Origin: JBAYJM01 sp041665065
GTDB taxonomy: Bacteria > Patescibacteriota > Patescibacteriia > 2-01-FULL-39-33
Length of the DNA: 64,000 bases
Assembly: GCA_041665065.1 (NCBI GenBank)
Contig: JBAYJM010000002.1
Span: 24,159-88,158 of the forward strand
Direction: 5' to 3'
Each line of letters starts with the position of its first letter. Position 1 is the first letter of the stretch. The position numbers and the translations under genes were made by a program. Below are positions 15,601 to 24,124 of this stretch, piece by piece. The notes under the pieces are model-generated. The model searched no databases, had not been told where the DNA came from, and saw only the letters and a program-made list of their open reading frames with translations.

Positions 15601-18059
15601 AAAATCTTGGCAAAAACTTAGACGGCGCCTTTGAAAAATTTGGCACAAATCCCGATGGAAGCGTCGATTCCAAGCTGGCCCATTTACGGGATCAACTCAC
15701 GGAATGGCAAAGCCAAGGAAAACTGGCAGAGCATCTGCAGGCAGTATTTATTTTAAACGAAGCTGATAGCAAAGAAGGAGTCAATGTTTTAATCCAAGGT
15801 GCTGATGCAGATGGACATATAAATTTTGGACAGGCAATTTCTAAATTATTTACCAATCCAGAAAGCTTTAAAGACGGCCACGTTCCATTCAAACACATTG
15901 AACTCAGAATTGACGGGCACACCCTAGCAACTGTTTCTGGCAATGAAATAACTGGTAACTTAATGGGTGAAACAGCTCCTTCATCAATTCTTGAGATTAT
16001 CCCCGCCCCAGTAGAAGAAGCTGTTACCGACACAATTTACGACATCCCTCCTGTTTTGCCATTCTATCCAAGACTAGCACTAGAATTGCCAGGTGAGGTT
16101 AAAAAACGAGAAAAGAAATTTCTAAGCAAAGAAGAAAAAGCGGAAGCTAAAAAAATTGCAGCTGCAACTGAAAACACTGAGACTAAAAAAACATCAGAAA
16201 ACAACACAACAGAAAGCACAGCAACGGATGACAAAGTAGTAGAAGGTGATGTCGCTATTGCAGATAAAAATTTAGATGTTTTAATAAAAGATATTGACAT
16301 GTCTGAAGGAAAACTAAGATTAGGATCTTCCGAACAGACAAAAATAAAAAGCTGGCTCCTGGAAATGACTCCCGAACAGGCAGACAGTTTTTTCCCGGAA
16401 AAACAGTATAATAAAGATGAATTCTATAGCGAAAGTCATGATCAGCTGGTCGAACAAAAACTTTCAACCCTAAGAAAGCTAGCATTGGCAACATTGGGTA
16501 CGAGTTTTGGCAATGATTGGAAGCAATTTTTTGATAAAATAGGCAAAGGAAATACGGATAGGTCAAACCATCGGGCAGCACTCCTTTTGGAAAATAATCC
16601 TGCAGTTGTAAAAATGATCAAAACCGAAGATCAGGAATTAGGTAAAACCATTGAGGAGTTGATTAGGAAAAACAAAATTAGAAAAGCCGCTGAAATAACA
16701 CTAAGACGAACAGAAGAGTGGAAAGATTTAAATCCAACAGAATTGGATGAAAAAATAGAAGAAAAAAAAGCAAAACTAACGTCCGAAAACTCAGAAGGAG
16801 ATGAGGAGGACGATAACGAAGAAGAGGGTAAAGAAAGAGAGGGTGTTACTCCCGAAGAGACACAAACAATAAATGCCGAGATAAAAACACTTAAAAACGA
16901 ACGAGAGGGCTTAGCAGAAAAAGCTTTTCAGGAAATGACCAGAAAAACTTGGAAAAATATAGTCGTCCACGGCATTGGAAAAAATGAATTTTCAGACTTA
17001 GATGGTGAGGCGTGCTTGGGATTATTAAAAATTGCGGGCATAGATGTGGGGGGCGTCAAATTTGTTGAAAAGGGACAATCAACTCCTGGCGCTATTAATT
17101 TTGATACTGGAAATAAAGATGGCATATCTCTTATGGGCGATACAATCTTTTTGGACCATCATGGAGAAAATTCTCGCCAAGAAAGTTCAGCCACCAAGGT
17201 AACATTTGAAGCACTTGCAGGACTTGGGCTATTGGAATCTTCGCCGGCCATTAATAAACTAGTAGAATTTGTCACAAAATCCGATAACCTGGACTTTCCA
17301 TTGGACAAATTAAGCAGAGCAGATTTTAATAATTTTCCAAAAACTCTATGGGGATTAAAAAGCGGATTTAAAAAGCAGGCCGGCTTTCAAAGGCTATGGG
17401 ATTTTATGCAAAAACATCCTGAAGTTGGTTTTTCAGAACCATTATCGGATGGACTATTGAAGGAACTAGTTGAAGTGGATGATAAAAAAGTAAAAGATGA
17501 TTTAGAAACTGAAATTGAAACCCAAAAAACCATTGTTGAAGGTACGGATGAACGCTTTGAAAAACTGAAAGAAAACGGATTTATCATTGAATCCGGAGAA
17601 GACGGCTATGGCAATATTGTCGTCAGTCTTTTAGGCAGGAGAGGCAGTGAAGAAAATGCCGTTCCTGGCAGAATTGAAGAAGTTAAGGCGCATGACTGTA
17701 ATTGCTTAATTACCTATAATGAATCCGAAAATAACTTAACCGTAAACACTGATAGGGAAATAGAATTCAAACTCCCGGAAGGAATGGCAATAAGGGGTAG
17801 AATGTGGATTCTTGAGGGAGACAGACAGGCAAAAAAAGAGGCTTTTGGAAGAATAACCCTTCGCCAAGTCATTGAAGGAGTAACTGGCAAAAAAATCAAA
17901 GACTTAAAATTAGAAGGCAAACTGGCTGAATTTTTAGACAAGGAAAGACCAAGAAAATCTGAGTTAGAAAAGAAAAGAGATAGTCGCAGCCCCAGAAACA
18001 GGACGGAAAGAAGCACTGCTCGTCCTAGAACAAAGGAAAGACGGGATAATGCGGCCTAA
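12696..18059 (+). CDS. 1787-residue protein with internal duplication, membrane-like segments and C-terminal DHH-like domain
   Basis: One uninterrupted frame. Residues about 31-94 and 176-238 are duplicated: both contain DRD-x-AI-x-E and a second block, SHKKAFLQDINEIE in the first copy and AHKRRLLKLINNLE in the second. Residues about 300-560 are charged and helical. About 565-630 is a Gly/Ala-rich hydrophobic segment (ALIPVGIAAGASLF, then ALAGGIGIATGGGALAAVG), and a second lies near 785-805 (GLMGGAMGLVFGEIGL). Residues 1130-1200 are a low-complexity Lys/Glu/Thr linker. The region about 1425-1500 carries FSDLDGEAC and IFLDHHGEN, resembling motifs I and III of DHH phosphoesterases (nanoRNase/RecJ/c-di-AMP hydrolase superfamily). 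The tail is Arg/Lys-rich. A catalytic role is inference; most of the protein has no recognised fold. Confidence 0.75.
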   Translation: MARKSESKQNKDLTMQNYEKESDKKIREKFWSSDFQKKAIEDRDGAISEMNQTINEEVTKVEMSDDLTEDMKKKLIKKLVSHKKAFLQDINEIEFSNNNEDNDFSQGTDYPQEDTTDMNQPDEDLDHLYNREKSSGYKDGKSKDKTEKQENAELNFKDFRKKIKLVAEQAESKINTKEYKTQLKNDRDSAITEINLPFNEIIDQIENSDLGEGEKEVLLETISAHKRRLLKLINNLETEAENPETISPDQNKDGHPDDQERHPTEIDQKGVDAQRIEEITKQINEETGPVSPETATQKGKETVYLIDIGKVVEAMALREAEKRLEEYKNGKKGILRKLYTRMAEKQFLSKFYHEALMAIRQNRNLMAEIETRILAKSTDTGIADKSKSWEHIDNIINQFKEDLVEENEKGTTMSDTEVNNEVSLLVRRYALGLMSRDDFDREVEKKVVKKIKDKGGHFSDDHSFEAQGESTYVSNLASMAEKYKTDNEKIIKELTEKYGEDQKENIARLLPFEMDFQIQLGTKQKDLVETKPQGVLKWYERFVDWTQNPNLGLDSNDPRYSKKRALLSTVLANPLTYALIPVGIAAGASLFSKRTAKYALAGGIGIATGGGALAAVGAAGILGGAYAAFRRSKHDQDDRGMDLRRRALGAESGGKKTDIIREFAYSLMNIEDTIEELDSLDLTSPTEVQRAKEILQNFYARKELSNDPKEDKQFKVDLFSISGEEGANRKSNIAQMTALKRKVKQIETALGVKRSDFDADIDSIKSTLRTEIQKKDKEFDSFRKKQMWKAGLMGGAMGLVFGEIGLESVNGIKHLMGTEHASTTPVEYLLGLVARHHEAPAPSLVDMSIPGGKIRVPENMPENVKSILPRLFDAEGHLTSDGEGILRGEGFDLNTVGGGPGVAHEVAPSEYFKGLDYGKHLREDWHDEAGKKFSSIFGKAIQFEGKQQMLHLGHDQAGGAFMDVAGVLKNLGKNLDGAFEKFGTNPDGSVDSKLAHLRDQLTEWQSQGKLAEHLQAVFILNEADSKEGVNVLIQGADADGHINFGQAISKLFTNPESFKDGHVPFKHIELRIDGHTLATVSGNEITGNLMGETAPSSILEIIPAPVEEAVTDTIYDIPPVLPFYPRLALELPGEVKKREKKFLSKEEKAEAKKIAAATENTETKKTSENNTTESTATDDKVVEGDVAIADKNLDVLIKDIDMSEGKLRLGSSEQTKIKSWLLEMTPEQADSFFPEKQYNKDEFYSESHDQLVEQKLSTLRKLALATLGTSFGNDWKQFFDKIGKGNTDRSNHRAALLLENNPAVVKMIKTEDQELGKTIEELIRKNKIRKAAEITLRRTEEWKDLNPTELDEKIEEKKAKLTSENSEGDEEDDNEEEGKEREGVTPEETQTINAEIKTLKNEREGLAEKAFQEMTRKTWKNIVVHGIGKNEFSDLDGEACLGLLKIAGIDVGGVKFVEKGQSTPGAINFDTGNKDGISLMGDTIFLDHHGENSRQESSATKVTFEALAGLGLLESSPAINKLVEFVTKSDNLDFPLDKLSRADFNNFPKTLWGLKSGFKKQAGFQRLWDFMQKHPEVGFSEPLSDGLLKELVEVDDKKVKDDLETEIETQKTIVEGTDERFEKLKENGFIIESGEDGYGNIVVSLLGRRGSEENAVPGRIEEVKAHDCNCLITYNESENNLTVNTDREIEFKLPEGMAIRGRMWILEGDRQAKKEAFGRITLRQVIEGVTGKKIKDLKLEGKLAEFLDKERPRKSELEKKRDSRSPRNRTERSTARPRTKERRDNAA

Positions 18060-18080
18060 TCATTAAACATTTGATGTCCT

Positions 18081-18112
18081 AAAAAAGTCCAGCCTAAAAG
18101 CTGGACTTTTTA
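18081..18112 (+). terminator. rho-independent terminator
   Basis: AAAAAAGTCCAGC-ctaaaa-GCTGGACTTTTT, just after the giant gene. Confidence 0.88.
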
Positions 18113-18172
18113 TCTATTGCCAAATTTTTGTGCTTCTGATATGATGATCTGTTAAATATTAAACCGTCTATT

Positions 18173-19294
18173 ATGGATAAATATTTAAAATATCACCATC
18201 CGGAACTACAGAAACTGAAGGTAGAAAGGCTTCAAAAATTTTATCTGGCAATAGAGGGCACATCCGACCAAATCACCATAACCGACAGAGATGGAATAAT
18301 TATTTATGCCAATAAAGCCACCAAATTTTTAAGCGGCTACAGCGCCAAAGAAATAATTGGCAAAAAGCCCGATCTGTGGGCAAAGAATATTATTTTTAAT
18401 TGTAAGAGCTATAACTGTTTTTATGGCGATATGTTTAAAACGGTTCGCGAAAAAAACTGCTGCTTTTTTGGAGAAGTAAAAAATCAGCACAAAACCGGAA
18501 AAATATATTTTACTAATGTCCGCATTACCTCAATTCGCGATTATCAAAATGGAAAACAATTTTTTGTGATAACAGAAAGAGATATCACACCAATGAAACA
18601 ACTTAATCAGACAAAACTGGAATTCATCTCCATGACCTCGCATGAATTACGCACGCCACTGGCCAGTATTAGCCTAGCGTCAGAATTATTAATAAGAGGG
18701 GCCGATAAGAATGGGATTAACCAAAAATTTTTACTTGAAGAAATATACATAAATACTCAAAAAATGGCCCATCTGATATCAACCTTGATGGATTTGGCAA
18801 GGATCGAGATGGGAACATTAACCATAAATCCGGAGGCAATTGACATAGTCGCATCGCTAAACAAGATATTAAACGAGATGGAGGTTCAAATTAAAAACAA
18901 AAATATTTCTGTCAAAAACGTTTTTGATCAAAACGTTCCGGCCATAATGTTTGATAAAAAAATATTTTTGGTTATTTTTGATAATTTAATTTCAAATGCA
19001 ATCAAATATACGCCAAACGAAGGAAATATTACATTAAAAGTTAAAAAATTTCAGGACAAGATTGAGATTCACACAATAGACACTGGCATTGGAATTGACA
19101 AGAAGGATCAAGCGCATATATTTTATAAACAATTCAGAGCGGAAAATGCCTTAAAGTCAAAAAATGAAGGCAACGGATTGGGTTTATATATTGTTAAATC
19201 CCTTATTGAAAAAACGAATGCCAAGATTAGCGTTCAATCGGAAATAAACAAAGGATCAACCTTTAAGGTTATATTTCCTACTTCTCTAAATTAA
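18173..19294 (+). CDS. cytoplasmic PAS-domain sensor histidine kinase
   Basis: 373 residues, no membrane helix. A PAS domain covers about 23-135 (ITITDRDGIIIYANKAT, GYSAKEIIGK), with two Cys pairs within it (NCKSYNCF and NCCFF) that might bind a metal or sense redox. The HisKA H-box is MTSHELRTPLAS (about 155-166), so the phosphorylated His is in SHELRTP. The HATPase has the N-box FDNLISNAIKYTPNEG, the G1 box DTGIGI and the G2 box NGLGLYI. It would autophosphorylate and pass phosphate to a response regulator. A likely partner lies immediately downstream in the opposite direction. Transcription ends at a hairpin pair at 19293-19368. Confidence 0.92.
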   Translation: MDKYLKYHHPELQKLKVERLQKFYLAIEGTSDQITITDRDGIIIYANKATKFLSGYSAKEIIGKKPDLWAKNIIFNCKSYNCFYGDMFKTVREKNCCFFGEVKNQHKTGKIYFTNVRITSIRDYQNGKQFFVITERDITPMKQLNQTKLEFISMTSHELRTPLASISLASELLIRGADKNGINQKFLLEEIYINTQKMAHLISTLMDLARIEMGTLTINPEAIDIVASLNKILNEMEVQIKNKNISVKNVFDQNVPAIMFDKKIFLVIFDNLISNAIKYTPNEGNITLKVKKFQDKIEIHTIDTGIGIDKKDQAHIFYKQFRAENALKSKNEGNGLGLYIVKSLIEKTNAKISVQSEINKGSTFKVIFPTSLN

Positions 19295-19335
19295 AAAAGT
19301 CCGCCTAAGCGGACCTTAATTCCAAGATTCCAAGC

Positions 19336-19368
19336 AAAAAACCAAGTTCCCTCCGGCTTGGTTTTTTG
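19336..19368. terminator. bidirectional terminator between kinase and regulator
   Basis: AAAAAACCAAG-ttccctccgg-CTTGGTTTTTT serves both convergent genes. A second stem just before it (AAGTCCGC / GCGGACCTT, 19297-19318) adds to it. Confidence 0.85.
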
Positions 19369-19385
19369 CTTGGCCACACAATCAT

Positions 19386-20072
19386 TTACTCCCCATTGAT
19401 TTTGTATCCAATTCCGTATACGGTCTGCAAAATCCTTCCGTCTCTATCGCCTATTTTCTTGCGCAAATTGGTTATATGGACATCTACAATATTGCTAAAT
19501 GAATCATATGCAAAATCCCAGAGATTAGATATTATCTGCTCGCGATTCATAACCTGGTTGGGGTGTCGCATCAAATATTCCAACAAGCTGAATTCCTTTA
19601 AGGTTAATCTGGCTTCCCTATCATGGACAAAAACCTTTTTAGTTAAAGGATTTAATGTAATATCTCGAGTTTTAAGTATAGCGGGCAACGCAAGTTTTGG
19701 CCTTCTCAAAAGCGCCTGAATTCTAGCCAAAAGAATGTTAAAAGAAAATGGCTTTATTAAATAATCATCTGCTCCGGCATTTAATCCGGCTACAATATCG
19801 GCCTCTCCATCTTTAGCGGTTAAAATCAGAATCGGGGTGCTGATATTTTTTTCTCTGACATTTTTACAAATTGTAATACCATCCCTGTCTGGAAGCATCA
19901 GATCCAAAACAATCAGATCATAATCATCATGATAAAGCTCAATCCGTGTCTGACCACCAATTCCGTCATGCACGCAATCCGCAGCAAAGCCCTCGGATTC
20001 AAGGCCGGTTTTAATTAATTTTGCCAAGTTTTCTTGGTCTTCAATGATTAAAATCCTCATATTTTTGTCCAT
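19386..20072 (-). CDS. OmpR/PhoB-family response regulator
   Basis: 228 residues. The receiver domain (about 5-120) has the acidic pair in IIEDQEN, the phosphorylated Asp in LIVLDLMLPDRDG, the conserved Thr in ILTAKDG and Lys in DYLIKPFS. The winged-helix DNA-binding domain (about 130-228) has LTLKEFSLLEYLMRHPNQVM and the recognition helix in VDVHITNLRKKIG, ending RTVYGIGYKI-like. It is convergent with the PAS histidine kinase, which is an unusual layout for a cognate pair; pairing is inferred from proximity. A start at the Met of MRILIIEDQ, four codons in, is also possible. Confidence 0.93.
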   Translation of the reverse strand: MDKNMRILIIEDQENLAKLIKTGLESEGFAADCVHDGIGGQTRIELYHDDYDLIVLDLMLPDRDGITICKNVREKNISTPILILTAKDGEADIVAGLNAGADDYLIKPFSFNILLARIQALLRRPKLALPAILKTRDITLNPLTKKVFVHDREARLTLKEFSLLEYLMRHPNQVMNREQIISNLWDFAYDSFSNIVDVHITNLRKKIGDRDGRILQTVYGIGYKINGE

Positions 20073-20328
20073 TAATTTATTAAAGATATATAAAAATACG
20101 ATAAATTGATGATTTTCCTTCCCCTCTTCTAGGGTGGGCCATTCTTTTAAACGTACTGAAAAAATATTGGGTAACTTAATAGCCTATCAGAAAAAAAAAT
20201 AATGTCAATAGCTATTTTTCAGAAAATAGGCCGCCATGACAAAAATACTCAATTTAGCCTATAAAAACTGGGCTATTCATTTAGAATTAATATCAAATAG
20301 ATATGATTTATTTATTAAAAAAACAAAG

Positions 20329-21288
20329 ATGGCTATAAAAAAACTGACAATAATTTTTATCTTTTTTACATTTCTAATGTTTAATTCAAATATTGTTTTT
20401 GCCCAAAATACAATAATATTGGAAGACGCTACTTCAACCGATCCCTTTTTAATTCAAAATAATCAAGATGAGACTATATTGAAAACCTTTCCAAACGGAG
20501 TCCAAGTCGAATTATCAATAGCAAAAAACTCCTTTCAGGGCGATGTAAAACTATCCATCAGCCAGCTAAAACTTACTAATTCAAATAATCCCCTGGCAAG
20601 ATATGATGCCATAATCTTGGGGTCAACTGCTTTTGAAATTTCAGCAATAGACAACGCCGGGAAAGAAATTATAAAACTTAACAATAAAATAACAGCTGAA
20701 ATCACCTATCCGGAAACCTATTCCATAGATTCCTCCTCAACCGGAGCCTATTACTTTGACATCGTTAGCCCTAAATGGATTTTAATCCAAGATACTATTC
20801 TAAATCCCAGTCCAAGAAATATTACTATGGAGACCGACCGGCTCTACCCAATTGGAATTTTTAACGTATCACAATTGCCGGATATTTTAAAAATAAAAGA
20901 AAATGCTAAAACCGCTCGGGCTTTATTGGATTTTGGAGACAGAAATCTACTTAGGGATGAAACTACCGGAAGAATATATATTATTACGCAAAACAAGAAA
21001 GTTTATATTTCAAATATTGAGGAATTAAAGAGATATCCTGGAGTCCCCGTTTACAATGTGACGCTAAGCCAGCTAGATTCATATCCACTTGTTGATTTGA
21101 TTGCTCTAAGAGACAGGCCATATTCCGGAAATATCCTATTGCAAAATACCGATACCAATAAAATTTATTTAATTGTAAATGGGATGAAAAAATATTTGCC
21201 AAATACAGAAGAGGCGAGACGCTATCGACAATTTGAAACAATTACCGCCAACAATGAAATAATCAGCCGGTATCCGTTATTAAAATAG
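20329..21288 (+). CDS. secreted protein, likely surface-located
   Basis: The start at 20329 gives a clean signal peptide (MAIKKLTIIFIFFTFLMF, cleavage after VFA); an in-frame ATG at 20236 would put 31 unrelated residues before it. The mature part begins QNTIILEDATS. The first half is beta-rich and resembles an Ig-like or autoproteolysis-associated surface domain. The second half has two copies of a motif common in Patescibacterial surface proteins: a charged turn, then G-R-IYIITQNKKVYISNIEEL and TNKIYLIVNGMKKYLPNTEEA (each shown in part). This short repeat is often near cell-wall-linked domains. No enzymatic motif is visible. Confidence 0.7.
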   Translation: MAIKKLTIIFIFFTFLMFNSNIVFAQNTIILEDATSTDPFLIQNNQDETILKTFPNGVQVELSIAKNSFQGDVKLSISQLKLTNSNNPLARYDAIILGSTAFEISAIDNAGKEIIKLNNKITAEITYPETYSIDSSSTGAYYFDIVSPKWILIQDTILNPSPRNITMETDRLYPIGIFNVSQLPDILKIKENAKTARALLDFGDRNLLRDETTGRIYIITQNKKVYISNIEELKRYPGVPVYNVTLSQLDSYPLVDLIALRDRPYSGNILLQNTDTNKIYLIVNGMKKYLPNTEEARRYRQFETITANNEIISRYPLLK

Positions 21289-21297
21289 CCGATAACC

Positions 21298-21327
21298 AAA
21301 AAACTCCGGGATCGGCCGAAGTTTTTT
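21298..21327. terminator. bidirectional terminator
   Basis: AAAAAACT and AGTTTTTT close a stem with a CCG/CGG inner part, between two genes ending towards each other. Confidence 0.7.
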
Positions 21328-21336
21328 GTATTATAG

Positions 21337-21534
21337 CTATTCGATTTCCTTAATGACCATTTTAATTTTATTTTCCAAATCATCACGCGTAGTTATATCA
21401 GTAGCCTCATAAATAAGGCCTTCGTGATCTTTGAGATGATGAGCCATTGCTCTCTGTACCAGGCTGTAGGTGCTCTCATCTCGGATGTTATATTCACAGT
21501 CCATTCCTAAATCCCGGCAAGAAAATGATTTCAT
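21337..21534 (-). CDS. DUF1059 family small protein
   Basis: 65 residues beginning MKSFSCRDLGMDCEYNIRDE, the hallmark of DUF1059 proteins. These have two conserved Cys (here C6 and C13) and a following AMAHHLKDHEG segment that could form a small metal site. The biochemical function of the family is not established. It ends next to a bidirectional terminator and is apparently monocistronic, since the next gene on this strand is 60 bases away. Confidence 0.85.
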   Translation of the reverse strand: MKSFSCRDLGMDCEYNIRDESTYSLVQRAMAHHLKDHEGLIYEATDITTRDDLENKIKMVIKEIE

Positions 21535-21595
21535 AAGATTGTTGCTTATTAGTTAGTTGAATCTATTATTTTAAGCAACAATGATTATGATGCGA

Positions 21596-21682
21596 TTAAC
21601 TAATCATGAACAAAGCAACAACAAGAGAAAGGACTAGAATGATAATTATAACCGCTAAAAAAATCTTGATATTTTCAGACAT
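21596..21682 (-). CDS. tiny single-pass membrane peptide (28 aa), uncertain
   Basis: The frame MSENIKIFLAVIIIILVLSL followed by VVALFMIS forms one hydrophobic helix after a short polar N-terminus. It lies between the patatin and DUF1059 genes on the same strand, 10 bases after the patatin gene end. There is no obvious ribosome binding site. Similar in size and character to 465-548. It could be a real small membrane protein or chance. Confidence 0.3.
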   Translation of the reverse strand: MSENIKIFLAVIIIILVLSLVVALFMIS

Positions 21683-21692
21683 AATATTTTGA

Positions 21693-22529
21693 TTAATTTA
21701 TTATAGCTTTGCCCGTATCTATCCCCAACAATTTTTTAATCGCCGGGATTATTTTTTCAGCCTCCTTCTGCCCGAGATTTATAAATTTCTGGTCTATTTT
21801 ATCCATAAAATAGCCCTTAAAACTATAAAAACCGACTAAATCAGTTTTGGGCTCAATTATAAAATCAGAATTTTTCATGCTTGATCTGGATAAATTCCGC
21901 CAGATAATATTAAATGCCCTTGAAGCGACATTTATAATATTTAATTTTGATCCTTTGTATATTTTACTATAATTATAATTATCCAAGCAAACAGAAATCA
22001 CAATATCAGCTCCCATTTTTTTGACAATATTATCTGGTACAGGATTGGAAAGCCCGCCATCAACCAAAACTTTTCTGTCTCTTTTTACCGGCTTATATAA
22101 TATCGGGATTGCTGAGCTAGCCATAATGGCACTCACCAAATCTCCTTTTACAATGTCAACCTCTTCTCCAGTATTAATATCAGTGGCTATTACGGTCAGT
22201 GGTATAGCAGTATTGCTAAAATTCTTCTTGCCAATCCAATCGGTCAATAATTTTTCTAATCTCTTGCCCTTTATAATCCCCCCATTAAAGGACGGATCAA
22301 GAAATGAATAGAAGGCGTGCGATTTGGATTTTATCGCTTTTTCTTCGAGCTCTTCAATATTTTCATACACCGAGTAATGCGCGCCGACAAGAGCACCGAC
22401 GCTTGTTCCGGCCATAAAATCAATAGGAATATTATTCTTGACCAAAGCCTTTATGACTCCGACATGAATAAGTCCGCGGGTAAATCCCCCGCCTAAGGCC
22501 AAGCCGATTGTTTTTCTTTTTTGAGGCAT
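21693..22529 (-). CDS. patatin-like phospholipase
   Basis: 278 residues of the bacterial patatin / RssA-like family. The oxyanion loop is LALGGGFTRGLIHVGVIKAL (about residues 10-29), the nucleophile elbow is GTSVG (Ser near 43), and the catalytic Asp is in DGGLSNPVP. These enzymes hydrolyse acyl esters of phospholipids with a Ser-Asp dyad. No signal peptide is seen, so it acts in the cytoplasm or at the inner membrane face. It may act with the nearby C39-like and surface genes, but no functional link is visible. Confidence 0.9.
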   Translation of the reverse strand: MPQKRKTIGLALGGGFTRGLIHVGVIKALVKNNIPIDFMAGTSVGALVGAHYSVYENIEELEEKAIKSKSHAFYSFLDPSFNGGIIKGKRLEKLLTDWIGKKNFSNTAIPLTVIATDINTGEEVDIVKGDLVSAIMASSAIPILYKPVKRDRKVLVDGGLSNPVPDNIVKKMGADIVISVCLDNYNYSKIYKGSKLNIINVASRAFNIIWRNLSRSSMKNSDFIIEPKTDLVGFYSFKGYFMDKIDQKFINLGQKEAEKIIPAIKKLLGIDTGKAIIN

Positions 22530-22577
22530 ATAAATTATATATTAATTATACACCTCATTCATTAAGAAATCCTAAAT

Positions 22578-23072
22578 TTAAAATTTATTCTTAGGATAAA
22601 TTGCTATTATCCTCCTGACAATCAACTTGGGTTTTTGCCGGCAAAAACCGCCCTCAAAGCCAAACCATACCTTTTCGAGGCGATCATTTTTCATCTTTCG
22701 CAAGATATTATATTCCGGATCAAAATAATAAACATTTTCATTATCAACTTTTACTACAACAGAATAATGGCTCTCATAACCGGAAAACCAATTTATAATA
22801 ACCGGCATTCCCTTGCCTTTTACGCAATCACAAATGTCGCTTATCTGCGACCAATCTTTGACAAAACCATCAAAACCCAGCTTCTTGGCAGCTAAAAGGA
22901 TATTTTCCCCCATAGAGCCGGCTGGATGAGAAACTTCTTTAGTTTTTATCATTTTTGCCAATTCTTCCAAACTTTTATGCGTGCCATAAAAATCCAAAAT
23001 CATTTTAAGACTCGCCGGACCGCAATAGCCGGGAAGTTGTTTTACTAATTTTACTTTCAATCTTTTTGTCAT
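22578..23072 (-). CDS. C39-like cysteine peptidase family protein
   Basis: 164 residues from the ATG at 23072; an upstream TTG at 23096 would overlap the preceding gene. The N-terminal catalytic region is QLPGYCGPASLKMIL with the Cys in YCGPAS. The His is in YESHYSVVVKV and the Asp in YYFDPEYNI, giving the Cys-His-Asp order of papain-like C39 peptidases. C39 domains usually cut leader peptides after Gly-Gly in bacteriocin exporters; here there is no transporter. Solo proteins like this may be housekeeping peptidases. It starts 14 bases after the queuosine glycosylase gene and is likely co-transcribed. Confidence 0.75.
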   Translation of the reverse strand: MTKRLKVKLVKQLPGYCGPASLKMILDFYGTHKSLEELAKMIKTKEVSHPAGSMGENILLAAKKLGFDGFVKDWSQISDICDCVKGKGMPVIINWFSGYESHYSVVVKVDNENVYYFDPEYNILRKMKNDRLEKVWFGFEGGFCRQKPKLIVRRIIAIYPKNKF

Positions 23073-23086
23073 GGCTTTTACTTTTA

Positions 23087-24052
23087 TTAATACCAAATTG
23101 TTTTTGTCCGATGATACGGCTTGTCATCCGGTGATTTTTTCTGCCCCTTAAACCAAAAAATGTGATCTACCATAGTTGCATTAATTTCTGGAAATTTTTC
23201 TTTTAAAATCCTTGTTGCCAATTCAACTGCCCAAATTGTATTTGCCCTTATTTCAATTTCCTCATCGCTTCCTTGGATAATTTCGATTTTATTATCAATC
23301 TTATCCGCCAACTCATTTGAATACTCTAATATTTTAAATTTTCTAAGCGATTGCGGAACTTTATATTCAGCACAAGCGGTTAAATCATCATACCCAGTCA
23401 AATCAATATCAATAATCTTATTTTCCTTCAAATCAAATAAATGAGCAATAAGTATCTGTGCTCTTTTAAATAATTTTACTTCCTGTCCGTGATAATTTGC
23501 AACATCATTAAAAATTTCAGGAAAATCACTTGCTAATATCTCCAATAATTTTAAAGCATCGCCATCAGATTTTATTATCACCTCAGAAAATGAACCGTTA
23601 TATTTTTCAATGATAATTTCTCCTAATTTTTTTAAAATTTCCAGGCGCTCATCAAAAAGTGGAATTTCAACATTACCCTTTAAAATTTCAGCCAAATCCT
23701 CTTTTGTTAAATTTTTTAAATAATTTGCGTCCAATAAATTAAAGCCGTCTTTAATCGCTCTCTTGGTTGCTTTAAGCAGGCCAAAAAAACCGTCATAAAA
23801 TTTTCCTTGGTCTTCAATTGTCCATTTTGGCTCGGACCAATAGCAAAAATTAATTGCGCTTATTACAAAAATATAGGCGATTTGCTGTCCCTGCGATAGA
23901 CCTTCGCCCGGTTGCAGTTCTAAGGCAAAACCAAGATTTGCAAAATCGGCTTCTGTCACTTGATTGCAAAAATCCCTCATCGCCAGCTCATTTATGCTGA
24001 CAAATTTTGAATTTTTTATAACTGGCTGAATTGATTCTAAAACTGAAAGCAT
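23087..24052 (-). CDS. queuosine 5'-phosphate N-glycosylase/hydrolase (DUF2419, Qng1-like)
   Basis: 321 residues matching the queuosine salvage family (Q_salvage, formerly DUF2419). Landmarks in order: INFCYWSEPKW, GLLKATKRAIKDG, LLDANYLKNLT, KRAQIL, LTGYDDLTACAEYKVPQSLR, the last containing the nucleotide-binding Asp pair, and an extended C-terminal DHIFW segment. Known members release queuine from queuosine 5'-monophosphate, letting a cell reuse the base from degraded tRNA. The length is normal. queA is also in the window (43177-44196), so both salvage and a de novo step are present. Neighbours (C39-like, patatin) do not suggest a pathway. Confidence 0.8.
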   Translation of the reverse strand: MLSVLESIQPVIKNSKFVSINELAMRDFCNQVTEADFANLGFALELQPGEGLSQGQQIAYIFVISAINFCYWSEPKWTIEDQGKFYDGFFGLLKATKRAIKDGFNLLDANYLKNLTKEDLAEILKGNVEIPLFDERLEILKKLGEIIIEKYNGSFSEVIIKSDGDALKLLEILASDFPEIFNDVANYHGQEVKLFKRAQILIAHLFDLKENKIIDIDLTGYDDLTACAEYKVPQSLRKFKILEYSNELADKIDNKIEIIQGSDEEIEIRANTIWAVELATRILKEKFPEINATMVDHIFWFKGQKKSPDDKPYHRTKTIWY

Positions 24053-24124
24053 AGTTTTAAATTATTTTTCCAAACTAGCATGCCGACTGATTTGTGATCG
24101 CAGATTTTTGCCATATTTTTATTT

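Noticed and set aside
20236..20328. Upstream start for the secreted protein at 20236
   Set aside because: It would place 31 residues before a clean signal peptide; the internal ATG at 20329 fits export better.
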